Of a stretch of 64,000 nt of DNA, positions 1-10,045 are shown one piece after another. Position 1 is the stretch's first letter. Every line of letters starts with the position of its first letter. Both the position numbers and the translations under genes were made by a program. This DNA is from Littorina saxatilis (Eukaryota; Mollusca; Gastropoda; Littorinimorpha; Littorinidae): positions 45,949,921-46,013,920 of the forward strand of contig NC_090245.1 of NCBI RefSeq assembly GCF_037325665.1, written 5' to 3'. The notes beneath the pieces were generated by a model. The model searched no databases and was not told where the DNA came from. It saw nothing but the letters and a program-made list of their open reading frames with translations.

Positions 1-220
1 GCCTCCTCTGAGTAATCATTCCTTGGGATCATTCACAGTGGTAAGCGGATTGTTTACATGTATTTGCGTTTTTATCTGTGGGCAGTTTACTTCACAAATA
101 TGTCACTTGATAGCAGGGTAAACTAAAAGGGGTTTGATTACAATGTAACTATGAGGCAGAAACTAACACCAAAAAATGTATGGGGCTCAGCTGAAATAAT
201 GGGAGGGGGGGGGAGGGGGG

Positions 221-758
221 CAGGGTTTAGCCCGGTAGAAAAAGACAATGGGACATTTGTCCCCCTCAACGAAATTCTGATGGGACATTACATAGCTGAA
301 GGAAAAACGCACAAAGCAGGCTAGGCGGTTCGAAAATGCTTTTGTTGAAAGATGCAAAATAGTGCTATTTGGTGCCATATGATGATATGAGAATTTGCTA
401 GTGTATCTGGTTAGTGTGTGTGTGGGTGTTTATCTGTGTTTCGATCGATATCGCTTCTGTTGATAGTTTCTACAGAGGTAATCGCGCAAGCACAGATAGT
501 TCGCAAGATTGGTTGAATACTAATGAATTACATTTTAAAAGCCAATCACAGCGCATTTCACAAACTCGCAAGTTGCTCGTCTTGGCGCAAGTTTTTGTTT
601 AGGTCATTCCGAACATTGTACTCCCGTGAAAAGTGTGCATGTGGTGGCGCAGTGGTACGTAATCTCAGTGCGCCCTTTGACGCACTGAAGGGAATTCCAA
701 TGGGACATTTTGAGATGTTATGCCAATGGCACAAGGCGCACTAGTAAATGAAACCCTG
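221..758. mobile_element. hAT-like MITE in a G tract
   Basis: The block begins CAGGGTTT and ends AAACCCTG, an 8 bp inverted terminal pair, and both flanks are G runs, compatible with an 8 bp target duplication inside a G tract. The motif AATGGGACATT recurs near both ends. No transposase reading frame is visible. hAT-like is inferred from the CAGGG ends and the possible 8 bp duplication. It lies in an intron of the riboflavin transporter gene, and I see no exon in 1-966. Confidence 0.5.
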
Positions 759-812
759 GGGGGGGGAGGGGAGGGGGGGGGATGGGAGGGGAGGGGGGGG
801 GGGGAAGGGGGG
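759..812 (+). repeat. G-rich low-complexity tract
   Basis: An almost pure run of G broken by single A or T residues, with many runs of four or more G. On the sense strand it could fold as a G-quadruplex in the pre-mRNA about 155 bases upstream of the last exon of the transporter gene. The G run left of 221 looks like the other half of the same tract, split by the MITE. Confidence 0.8.
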
Positions 813-966
813 GTCAATGTGAAAGTTATTACAAGGAAACTAATCTCTGGTTTATGTTTTTCTGTCACTAAGTTTGACAGAGAGACACTTTGCTTCAAAT
901 TTAAGAAAAAGAAACACAGGTTCGCAAGACGCTCTTCACAGTTTTTCACCCCCTCATTGTGTGCAG

Positions 967-1164
967 GTGACAGCGTGGGTGCTGGTTGTGTTTTTCTTGA
1001 CCTACATCAAGGTCAGCATAGCGTCCATGCTGCGAGAGGAGGGTAAGAAGGCGTTGCTATGGTGCGGGGCCTTCACACAAGTCGGGTCCCTGGTGGGAGC
1101 GCTCATCATGTTCTTCATCCTCAACTTCTACAAACTCTTCAAGCAGGCAAATCTTTGTGCTTGA
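967..1164 (+). CDS. SLC52A: Riboflavin transporter, last coding exon
   Basis: This 66-codon terminal exon follows a GTGCAG acceptor and ends in TGA. It encodes the last two membrane helices of a solute carrier 52 (riboflavin/vitamin B2) transporter of the plasma membrane. The diagnostic stretch is ALLWCGAFTQVGSLVGAL followed by a second hydrophobic helix, which aligns from memory with the C-terminus of human SLC52A3 (ALLWCGAAVQLGSLLGALL). The preceding helix reads WVLVVFFLTYIKV, like the SYVKV stretch in vertebrate members. The C-terminus is short (KLFKQANLCA). Upstream exons lie outside the window. Which of the SLC52A paralogues this corresponds to cannot be told, since molluscs diverged before the vertebrate duplications. 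The family call is firm. Confidence 0.85.
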   Translation: MTAWVLVVFFLTYIKVSIASMLREEGKKALLWCGAFTQVGSLVGALIMFFILNFYKLFKQANLCA

Positions 1165-2300
1165 GGTTGTAATCTCAAGCAGACATCCCAGTCATCACAG
1201 ATCTGTTAAGGCTTTTACACAGAATGAGAGCATCCTTCCACTTGAACTCACACAAAAAAAGATCTTGTCATCCAGCATGTCAAAATCAGGTGGGTTACAG
1301 AAACACACAAAAAAAGCAGCATGTATGCCCCGTAATTTTAGAATGACTGCCTAAGTGGCAGGTAAAAATACGTACACATAAAAGCCCACTCGTGCCTACG
1401 AGTGTATGTGGGAGTTGCACCCCACAAAAAATCAACAGCCTGGCTGCACTCCGGGCAGAAAGGATGGACCTGTTTTTGCAGAATTAATTTTGCGAGTTAA
1501 CACTACTGTCAGTTACAAATTAGATTGAACCAAAAAGTCTACCCAGTGTGGACACGCAATATCGATTCAACTAAAAACGTTCACTTTGCACAGAATTCAG
1601 CGGGGCCATACATTTTTGTGTGTATGTTCATGTGGAAGGATATTATGTAAGACATAAGATAATTTATTGTCAATTAAACAATGGATGAAAAAGTGTGGTT
1701 CATCTGCTCTTGAAACAACCAAACAACACATGACAACAACCCTATACATAAAAACTATAATAACATACGAAGTAAGAACCGCCAAAGTACTCCAGACAGG
1801 CACGGCCGCCCACATCCATACTACCCCCACTCACATAGACACACGCACACACACACGCATGCACGCACACACACACGCACACACTCTCACGCACACGAGT
1901 TGATGGTAAGAGATTTATCCAATGCATTGCACTTCTATCACAAATCTAAAATGTATAAATAGTAAACTTGTATTCACAAATAAAAACAATACATGCAGCA
2001 TCATAGAGGATCATATAAATAAGAGACTAGTCAGATGTGTGGGAGCTGACATGATGGATTACATAAGAAGGAAGGACCTTGAAAGGTTTTGTTGGTGCAA
2101 ATGCTTCACTTTGATACAAACAAAAGGAAAGGAGGGTGACAGATGTTGGACATGTCCAAGAAAGAAAAATCAAAACTTCCAAGTTGTACTGAGATCCCAT
2201 CAAAATCTGAGAATACATCAGATGTCATCATTATAAAGTACACTTGAAAAATGCTCCCTTGGCTTTTCCAGGAATCTGTGTTTATATGAATAAAGTATGT
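1165..2300 (+). other. 3' UTR and downstream region of SLC52A
   Basis: No further coding sequence. Possible poly(A) signals AATAAA lie at 1,979-1,984 and 2,289-2,294. Bases about 1,170-1,290 resemble the terminal repeat of the MITE at 3,980-4,982 (CATCACAGAT, then GGCTTTTACACA), so a degraded relative sits in the UTR. An (AC)n-rich microsatellite spans about 1,837-1,895. Confidence 0.5.
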
Positions 2301-2830
2301 GTATGTACTTTAGTTACTAATTCAATAATTAACAATTTGTTTTTCAAGCAAATGATCAGTATTAGCTGAGGGTTCTTTTCTAACATGTTTCGAAGCTGCA
2401 GCTTCGAGTTCTTGTGAAAAATTTTTGAAGTTGCAGTTGATGTACTAAATTTAGTTTTTTGTTTTTGTGTGTGTGCTAAAACTAGAACCCAGGCAATATA
2501 GCCCCAGCTGTTTATTGGTGAAACAGTAAATCCCTCCTTAGAACCAGATTCTACTTGGGGCTGAGATTGCAATCTGTGTGTGTCATTCTTGATAATTAGA
2601 GACACTTTTTGTGTGAGGCTGGCGTTTGCAAGCATTCCATGGCCTGAACTATTATGCAGCTTGACTTTTAATTTCATAAAAGTATTTGTCCATTACTTTT
2701 CATGAAAAGCATTATAGCTTGTATAATTAAAACACCAGGAACTGCAAGCTGTTGCATATGCATGCAGTTGACAGTTGCACTTTCTGTTGTGTACTCATGT
2801 AGAAATGTGCCAGGTATTTGTGACACTAAC

Positions 2831-3139
2831 CGGCACGGTTGGCCTAGTGGTAAGGCGTCCGCCCCGTGATCGGGAGGTCGTGGGTTCGAAGAACCCCGGC
2901 CGGGTCATACCTAAGACTTTAAAATTGGCAATCTAGTGGCTGCTCCGCCTGGCGTCTGGCATTATGGGGTTAGTGCTAGGACTGGTTGGTCCGGTGTCAG
3001 AATAATGTGACTGGGTGAGACATGAAGCCTGTGCTGCGACTTCTGTCTTGTGTGTGGCGCACGTTATATGTCAAAGCAGCACCGCCCTGATATGGCCCTA
3101 CGTGGTCGGCTGGGCGTTAAACAAACAAACAAAAAAATG
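2831..3139 (+). mobile_element. tRNA-derived SINE with target-site duplication
   Basis: The 5' part carries a pol III A box (TGGCCTAGTGG, 2,840-2,850) and a B box (GGTTCGAAGAA, 2,883-2,893) spaced as in a tRNA. A non-tRNA body follows, ending in CGTTAAACAAACAAAC and an A-rich tail. The flanks carry a near-perfect 12 bp duplication, TGTGACACTAAC at 2,819-2,830 and TGTGACACTTAC at 3,140-3,151. The duplication and full 5' end mean the copy is complete. The body's 3' end (gatatggc...tcggctggrcgttaa) is shared with the SINE at 44,196-44,681. Confidence 0.9.
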
Positions 3140-3283
3140 TGTGACACTTACTGACGACGTGAGCAAATTTGAATTTAGAATCTCAACTGGCAATGCCAAA
3201 CGAGACTTACGATTTTATGTTGTTGTGCTAAGTGCCCCAGGAAGATATGTTACCAATGTTTGAACAAGTGTGTGTGCATGTGT

Positions 3284-3505
3284 ATGTAAGAAATGTTAAG
3301 TCCTTAATTTGTACTGGAAACTTGCATTCTCCCAGTAAGGTAATATATTGTACTACGTTGCAAGCCCCTGGAGCAAATTTTTGTTTAGTGCTTTTGTGAA
3401 CAAGAAACAATTGACAAGTGGCTCTATCCCATCTTCCCCCTTTCCCCCTCGCGATATAACCCTTCGTGGTTGAAAACGACGTTAAACACCAAATAAAGAA
3501 AGAAA
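3284..3505 (+). mobile_element. 5'-truncated SINE with AAAG tail
   Basis: It shares a central domain (tactggaaact...ctcccagtaa and gacaagtgg) and a 3' end (acgttaaacaccaaataaag) with the SINE at 44,196-44,681 but lacks the tRNA-like head. It ends in (AAAG)n. A 12 bp direct repeat GTGTGCATGTGT at 3,272-3,283 and 3,506-3,517 is its probable target-site duplication. Confidence 0.8.
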
Positions 3506-3979
3506 GTGTGCATGTGTGTGTGTGTGTGTGCAAGTTTGTACTTGTGTAAAATGTCAGCATTAGCTTAGATACATGTATGTGTTCTCACTTCTATGTTTCT
3601 TTGGTTTCTCGCTGAATGTTGCACATTTTTGAGCATTAGAATTACAATGAAGCCATATTGATTAAAATATGTTTGATTCCGTTGTTAACATTTGCTATCA
3701 TCTCATCGTATGGGTGTTAAGGGGAGGGATGTGGAAGGCATGACTATTGCATGCCCCATTTGTGTTAACAAGAACCGGATGGCAAAAGGGGAGACAACTA
3801 ATTAATGCATTGAGGATGCTGTTCAGCAAATATAAAATGGTATGTGTATATGCATGAAGGTTGTTATTCCTGTACATTTGTTGCCCATTTAGAGCCAGTG
3901 TTGAAGAAGAAATCCATTTATGAATTATTGGTACATTTTACTTATAAGTTTTTTGATATAACAGACTGACATGTATATA
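3506..3979. other. Intergenic, no feature recognised
   Basis: AT-rich sequence with a short GT run at its left edge. No coding frame with splice sites and no structured repeat seen. Confidence 0.5.
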
Positions 3980-4982
3980 TTAAAGGCACAGTAAGCCTCC
4001 CATAAACCATCACAGATACGGTCAGGCTTTTACACACAGTACAAACACCCTTTCATTTAAACACTCACCGATTGAGAACATCCTAGATGCCCTCCGTAAA
4101 GAGCGAACAATTTTCAAAGAATTTTTTTTTGTGTGGTTTATCTTACCCCTGAGCCATCGTGAACCCGTGTGATCCAGTTTCCCTTTTTCACAATGTAGTC
4201 GTCAGTTAGTCATTTGAATGCGACTCGATGTGAGCTTATCTACAATAGCACGTTTTTATGCACGAAACAAACGGCTGTGGTTCACAAGAACTCTAGCGAT
4301 GGCTTTTAACTGTTGAGAGGAACGGCGATATGCCGGATAAACCGTCGTCTGCTACGACCCTTGCGTGACCCTGCTTCCGGGCTTTTCTTTTTTCAAACTT
4401 TCACAACTTCGAATTGCACTGATCTTGTCTTGATGAAAACACGCTGTCAATTTATTATTTAGATTTTAAAAGTTAGGTCTAGCGCAAAAAACGCACCACG
4501 GTCCAAAAACTTTCTGATTATCGATCCACGGCTATCGCCAGTTTAAGGGAAGTAACTCATTTTTGACCTGAGTTCAGGATGGGTCCAAAAAGTGTTCGAG
4601 ACAATCTGCAAAATTAATTCTTTAAAAATTGCTCGCTCTTTACGTAGGGCACCTAGGATGTTCCCGTTTGGTGAGCGTTCAAATGGAAAGGTGTTTGTAC
4701 TGTGTGTAAAAGCCTGACAGTATCTGTGATGGTTTACGGGAGGCTTACTGTCCGGGCGTGATTTCCGGGATATTCATAACAGCCGTCCAGCACCAAAACG
4801 AGGCGCCATTGTTGTAAAGGGCCAAGTCCACGAAAATAAATTCTTTGAAAATTTCTCACGCTCGACAGAAAGCAGCCAGGATGTTCCCGTTAGGTGAGCG
4901 TTTAAATGGAAGTATGCTTGTACTGTATGTAGACGCTCGGGGAGCTCTGTGATGGTTTACGGGAGGCTTACTGTGCCTTTAA
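3980..4982. mobile_element. TTAA-flanked MITE with ~140 bp inverted ends
   Basis: The outer ends are perfect inverted repeats, TTAAAGGCACAGTAAGCC on the left and its complement on the right, with TTAA at both borders. The inverted similarity runs about 140 bp inward. A third copy of the end lies inside at about 4,609-4,750, in the same orientation as the right end, so the right terminus is duplicated. No transposase is present. The TTAA suggests a piggyBac-like target preference, but the family is not proven. Confidence 0.75.
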
Positions 4983-6912
4983 TCATGCTTTCATTGTCGC
5001 CATGTTTATGGAGAATGCTGTGCATTTCCTTTATGTACATTTTTCTTTTAATTTCGTGTTTGCGGTCTCATAGATTTTTTGGCGGGGATTCTGTCATTTA
5101 CCGGTAAATGCCATTTTTGTTGCTTTACTGGTACACTCTGGTTAATATGTTATCAGTTTGAAAAGAGAATGCACTCATGTGTCTTGAAATTGTTTAAGTT
5201 CTATTTTATTTTATTTATTTATTTATTCTTATCTCAAATGGATATGTGGATGTGTTATCAGTGAATTTATTAATGTCTGATTGACAAGAGCCATTAGTAA
5301 AAAAGCAAAGAAGAAAACAGGATGGTTTATGTTGGATGGAAGCCATAATATTTTTTTTTCTCAATGTTGGACATATCTCAATGAGTGCCAAGGAAGTTGA
5401 CCATATCTTTATTGACCTGACATGCAGTCCCTGTGAATATTTCATTATGTATAATTACTCCGTTTTGTTTTTAATGCACTAAAAACGAAGGGTAAATTAT
5501 TTGTTACTTTTTGTTCCGTTTTCTGTTGATCTCTTGTTGTCTATTGCACCCAAACAAAGACAGCCAGGCACATCTTAGCATCTGTTGCATTGCTGAGGTC
5601 TAAATCTGATGGTTGAAAATTGAAAGTTGACTGTACGTTTTAGACTTCTTTGTCTTTTTTTTCTCCTCCTTCTTCTAACCTTCAAAATAATCACCAAACT
5701 CTGATCGTAAAAAAGTAACTCTTTCCATTTGCTACATGTATTCAGAGTAAAAAATAAGAAAGGTTAAATTATTGGAGCATTTAGTTCAGGACAAAGCCAA
5801 ACATTCACAGGAACTGTGACCTACTAGTCTTAGACAAACAAGAGACACATCAAACAAAAATGAACGTTAGCAGTCTCTTTTGTATTCAGAGTAGTAAGAG
5901 ATTACAAATAAAAGATTTGTTTTTCTCCTCTTAAAAAGAATAATCATTGTATGATACGTTCCAACAACTGCCAAAAGACTCAAAACAAAATGCTTATACT
6001 GTCTTTTCAGTTGGTGTGAATCATAGTTTTCTGAATGAAATTAATCTGTTAATTAAAATAAAGTACTCTTGTCGTTAGTATTGACCAGTATATGTGTCTT
6101 TTTTTTCATGCACAGAGAGGGTTATTGTTATTGTTACTTTTGAAAGTGTTATTATTATCTGACTTTCATTTATTTCTGGTTATTGCCAATATGAATCTCA
6201 AAACAGTGCTTTTGTATCTCTTTGTTTGTTTTGTACCTATCAGAATCTTTGTTGTGATGGTTTTATTCTTGTCTGAAATAAATTAGGTATTTTACATGCC
6301 TTTCAGTCGCTACTTGTTTGCTGTATACGTTCCTCAGGCTTGGTTGTATGAATGTGTTTTGTTTGTACATCTGGGGGAGGGGGGTGTTGCAAACATATTT
6401 CTCAATCAAATGTGCATGCACACACCCGCAAAACATAAGGACATGCTTAGACATCTTTTTCTCTCTTTAAAGAATGTATGAAGATGCCCCTACGAGCCTG
6501 GCAGGTTACGGAACCAGCGAGCAGTTAAAAAATGTGTGTGTCTGTTTGTCTGCGTGCATGAAGAGTACACCTTGAGTGTATGTGAGTGTGTGCACATGCA
6601 TGTAAGGTGTATGTATACGTTTGTGTGTGAGTTTTCAACATCTTCTGCATCATTCTTAGATCCAGAAACTTTCAGTCAAGGCAAACCTGTAGGGAAGTTG
6701 ACATTACATGTAATTGCATAAAGCAGCACTCACTTCTTTTAAAAGCATATTATCTTTGACTACCAGGCGAGGTGCAGTGAATGTTTTGTGTGCGTGTGTG
6801 GTTTTTTTTTGGGTGGTGGTGACTGACTTAATTGGTCCATTTTGTAATCCGTTCAACTTTCTTTTAGACAAGTTTCTAACAAAAGAACAAGCAAAGAAAC
6901 AATACATTTAAA
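4983..6912. other. Intergenic AT-rich stretch
   Basis: About 1.9 kb of AT-rich sequence between repeats. Only short frames, with no splice-consistent homology to a family I know. Some GT-rich microsatellite-like sequence at about 6,530-6,640. Confidence 0.4.
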
Positions 6913-7720
6913 ACAAGTCGCGTAAGGCGAAATTACTACATTTAGTCAAGCTGTGGAACTCACAGAATGAAACTGAACGTAGTCCGCCGCTAGTGCAAAA
7001 GGCAGTGAAAGTGACGAGCCTGTTTGGCGCGGCAGCGGTTGCGCTGTGCTTCATAGCACGCTTTACTGTACCTCTCTTCGTTTTAACTTTCTGAGCGTGT
7101 TTTTAATCCAAACATATCATATCTATATGTTTTTGGAATCAGGAACCGACAAGGAATAAGATGAAATAGTTTTTGAATCGATTTCGGAAATTTAATTTTG
7201 ATCATAATTGTTATATTTTTAATTTTCAGAGCTTGTTTTTAATCCAAATATAACATATGTATATGTTTTTGGAATCAGAAAATGACGAAGAATAAGATGA
7301 AATTGTTTTTGGATCGTTTAATGAAAAAATAATTTTAATTACAAGTTTCCGATTTTTAATGACCAAACTCACTCATTAGTTTTTAAGCCACCAAGCTGAA
7401 ATGCAATACCAAACCCCGGCCTTCGTCGAAGATTGATTTGCCAAAATGTCAATCAATTTAATTGAAAAATGAGGGTGTGACAGTGCCGCCTCAACTTTTA
7501 CAAAAAGCCGGATATGACGTCATCAAAGGTATTTATCGAAAAAAAGAAAAAAAACGTCCGGGGATATCATACCCAGGAACTCTCATGTCAAATTTCATAA
7601 CGATCGGCCCAGTAGTTTAGTCTGAATCGCTCTACAGACACACACACACATACATCACGACCCTCGTCTCGATTCCCCCTCTATGTTAAAATATTTAGTC
7701 AAAACTTGACTAAATATAAA
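6913..7720. repeat. Dispersed repeat with 3' terminal hairpin
   Basis: The block starts near GTCGCGTAAGGCGA and ends in a perfect hairpin, ATATTTAGTCAA-aac-TTGACTAAATAT (7,691-7,717). The 5' side has the related CATTTAGTCAAG at about 6,938. Inside are two tandem copies of a ~135 bp unit (about 7,090-7,225 and 7,226-7,345) sharing tatgtttttggaatcag. There is no coding capacity. The end hairpin and internal tandem units suggest a non-autonomous rolling-circle (Helitron-like) or MITE family; this is inference. Confidence 0.55.
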
Positions 7721-7885
7721 AAACGTACATAAACCCAACCAAGAAACAGTGATTCAAGTTACATGCACTTTAAAAATTATAGAAAAAGTGCAGACAGGGT
7801 GTGATTCAAGAGTGATTGCAGCAGTTGCATGTGTAATGTTTGCAGCATTGCTGAATATTCACATTTGTGCGGAATCTGGGAAGGG

Positions 7886-7903
7886 GGGGGGGGGGGGGGG
7901 GGG
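7886..7903 (+). repeat. Poly(G) tract
   Basis: An uninterrupted run of about 18 G. The surrounding 7,721-8,147 is otherwise unannotated AT-rich intergenic sequence. Confidence 0.9.
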
Positions 7904-8244
7904 CAGCAATACTTTAACATTCCCTGTTTATAGTGTTAATATTCTAGCAGCTGACTATGCAGTGGCTATACAATAAACCTGCCCTGTCAGATTTTTTTTT
8001 TAGACACAAAAAAACCGGTAAGGCCACAAAACTTTGTTCTTTGGCACTGCCAAAACTAAATGCAACACACAGATGTTTTGGGGGATTAGACATCGCGCGC
8101 ACATTTGAAGCTGATATGACACCGCCCACTTCCGTTCCCTGACTAAATACTACGCGACCGCACGCGGCCTTGCACTACCTTGCGCTACCAAACTAAAGCA
8201 TGTACATGTACTTTTGTTTAGTTTTGCATAAATATATAGTATTT

Positions 8245-8745
8245 TCACAACATTATCTGACTTTATACCAAGTTTTAAGTCACAGAAATAAAAAAATAAG
8301 GGAGTTATGATGTATTTTGCGACGAGCTATCGAGCGAAAGTGAGCGGCATCGTGGTTCAGCGTCTGACCATGTTCGCATTGATCTAAAAACGCAGGCTCA
8401 ACCTCAAAATAAACAATGTTCATGTAATATTTTTATATATCTAGAATCTTCACAACATTATCGTACTTTGTACTGAGTTTTAAGTCACAGAAATAAAAAA
8501 TAAAAATAAGGAAGTTAAGATGCATTTTCGAAGAGCTAGCGAGCGAAAGTGCAAGCATCGCTGCGTCCGACCATGTTAGCATTGTTTTTAGAATCGCAGG
8601 CACGACCATAAATTAAAGTACGGTTATTTAATATTCTTATATATCTAGTATCTTCAGGACATCATCTGCCTTTACACCGAGTTTTAAGTCACAGAAATAA
8701 AACAATAAGGGAGTTATGATGCATTTTGGAAGATCTAGCGAGGAT
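8245..8745 (+). repeat. ~205 bp tandem repeat, about 2.5 copies
   Basis: The phrase gagttttaagtcacagaaataaa recurs near 8,272, 8,478 and 8,681, and each is followed by gttatgatgcatttt-like sequence and a gagctagcgagcgaaagt-like segment. The outer TIR contains the same start, so the array grew from the element's own terminal sequence. Confidence 0.7.
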
Positions 8746-8903
8746 GATGATAATGATGATGAAAATTATGATAATGATGATTATGATAATGATGATGATG
8801 ATGATGATAATCAGTGATGGTGATGATGATAATACTCGAATGAATGGAGCAAAAGAGAGCGATAACTAGAAAAATGAACATCAGCATGTACAACAACAAC
8901 TTG

Positions 8904-8961
<58 letters not shown>
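8741..8961 (+). repeat. (GAT)n and (CAA)n microsatellites
   Basis: An imperfect (ATG/ATA)n tract at about 8,741-8,832 is followed by a (CAA)n tract at about 8,886-8,961. The long leucine run read on the opposite strand is an artefact of this repeat. Confidence 0.9.
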
Positions 8962-8962
<1 letters not shown>

Positions 8963-8969
8963 GAGCAAA

Positions 8970-9513
8970 CGCTCGATCGAGTCACTTTCGCAGTTCTGAA
9001 TATTATATGAGGCATCAGATGGACAGGAAGAAATTGCTATTCACAACACAATGAGTCACGTTCACATAAAATTTGAGCCCGGTCACTTTTATAGTTTCCG
9101 AGAAAAGCCCAACGTTAAGTTGTGTGTTGCCGAACAGAAAAGGCTAGTTATCTCCCTTGTTTTTCTGATAACGTTCGTAAAAGGCTACAGATGTAAATAC
9201 TTTGATGTAAAGAATAATCCTACAAAGTTTCAATCACATCCGATGAACTTTGTCAAAGATATAAAATGTCTAATTTTTCCTTTGACGCTGACCTGTGACC
9301 TTGAAAAAGGTCAAAGGTCAACGAAACCATCGTTAAAGTGTAGAGGTCATTGGAGGTCACGACTAAACAAAATATGAGCCCGATCGCTTTGATAGTTTCC
9401 GAGAAAAGTCCAACGTTAAGGTGGTGTCTACGGACGGCCGGCCGGACAGACTAACACTGACCGATTACATAGAGTCACTTTTTCTCAAGTGACTCAACAA
9501 CAACAACAACAAC
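8970..9513 (+). mobile_element. pearl-like unit ending in (CAA)n
   Basis: The unit starts near CGAGTCACTTT and ends TCTCAAGTGACTCAACAAC, giving GAGTCACTT/AAGTGACTC inverted ends with a (CAA)n tail. It contains a direct-repeat receptor-like site, AGGTCAAAGGTCA, near 9,309, and two copies of a ~45 bp phrase (gtttccgagaaaagyccaacgttaag). The architecture recalls molluscan pearl/Helitron-derived elements; the family assignment is inference. Confidence 0.45.
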
Positions 9514-9515
9514 AC

Positions 9516-9727
9516 GGTCTGCGTGTGTGTGTGAGTGTTTGTTAGTGTATACGTGAGTGTTTGTGTGTGTGTGCACTGTGTGTGTGTGTGTGAGTGTCAC
9601 GTGTGTGTGTGCCTAGCTGTGTCACTGAGTGTGTGTGTGTGTGTGTCGTGTCAGTGCCCGGCCCGGCGTGTGTCAGTGTGTGTGTGTGTGTGCCCGGTGT
9701 GTCAGCCCACCGGCGGTCAGTGTGTGA
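9516..9727 (+). repeat. (GT)n-rich tract
   Basis: Imperfect TG/GTGTGC repeats over about 210 bp. The cysteine/valine-rich frames across it are repeat artefacts. Confidence 0.85.
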
Positions 9728-9874
9728 CTTAAAACTTGGTATAAAGTCAGATAATGTTGTGAAGATACTATATATATAAATAAAAAGTACATGTACATGC
9801 TTTAGTTTGGTATCACAAGGTAGTGCAAGGCCGCGTGCGGCCGCGTGCGGTCGCGTAGTATTTATTCAGACCGC

Positions 9875-10027
9875 CGAGCAAGGTGCGTCACGTGAGATTT
9901 TGCGAGAACCAGCGTGATTTCAACCGCCAATTTCAAACTTGAGTTCCAGGGAAGATAAACACAGGTGTGCTACGCTGACCCGTTTATCCGTTTCAAGTGC
10001 TGTACATGGTTCATCTTTTGCACAGCC
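9875..10027 (+). promoter_or_regulatory. ANLN: Anillin core promoter and 5' UTR
   Basis: The stretch between the last transposon border and the start codon holds an E-box CACGTG (9,889-9,894), a CCAAT box (9,927-9,931) and TTCAAA (9,932-9,937), the reverse complement of the CHR element TTTGAA. A GC-rich CCGCC precedes the CCAAT. In mammals, CHR sites bound by MuvB/DREAM with NF-Y at CCAAT boxes drive G2/M genes, and anillin is such a gene. Its function here is inference. An upstream ATG (10,006) opens a short frame overlapping the real start in another frame. The true ATG (10,028) has a strong GCCATGG context. Confidence 0.55.
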
Positions 10028-10045
10028 ATGGATGCAGAAACACAG
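10028..10045 (+). CDS. ANLN: Anillin exon 1 (MDAETQ)
   Basis: Six codons ending in phase 0 at CAG|GTTAGT. Joined to exon 2 it reads [17 protein letters not shown], which matches the human start MDPFTEKLLERTRARRE position by position. That match is why this distant mini-exon is chosen as the start. Confidence 0.75.

Larger units (their letters stand above)
8148..9870. mobile_element. Composite element with ~140 bp terminal inverted repeats
   Basis: The left end (8,148-8,285) and the right end (about 9,728-9,870) are inverted copies sharing TACTACGCGACCGCACGCGG, CATGTACATGTACTTTT and ACATTATCTGACTTTATACC. The right copy has a small duplication of the GCACGCGGCC unit. Inside are a ~205 bp tandem repeat, GAT and CAA microsatellites, a second mobile unit (8,970-9,513) and a GT tract. 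No transposase frame is present. The right border lies only about 55 bp upstream of the CCAAT box of the anillin promoter. Confidence 0.7.

Noticed and set aside
2831-2905. tRNA gene
   Set aside because: The A and B boxes are present, but no paired acceptor stem closes the structure. The sequence continues into a SINE body with a tail and target-site duplication.
8735-8968. Leucine-rich membrane protein on the minus strand
   Set aside because: The leucines are (CAA)n read in reverse and the histidines are (GAT)n; pure microsatellite.
9535-9779. Cysteine/valine-rich small proteins
   Set aside because: Produced by translation of a (GT)n tract.
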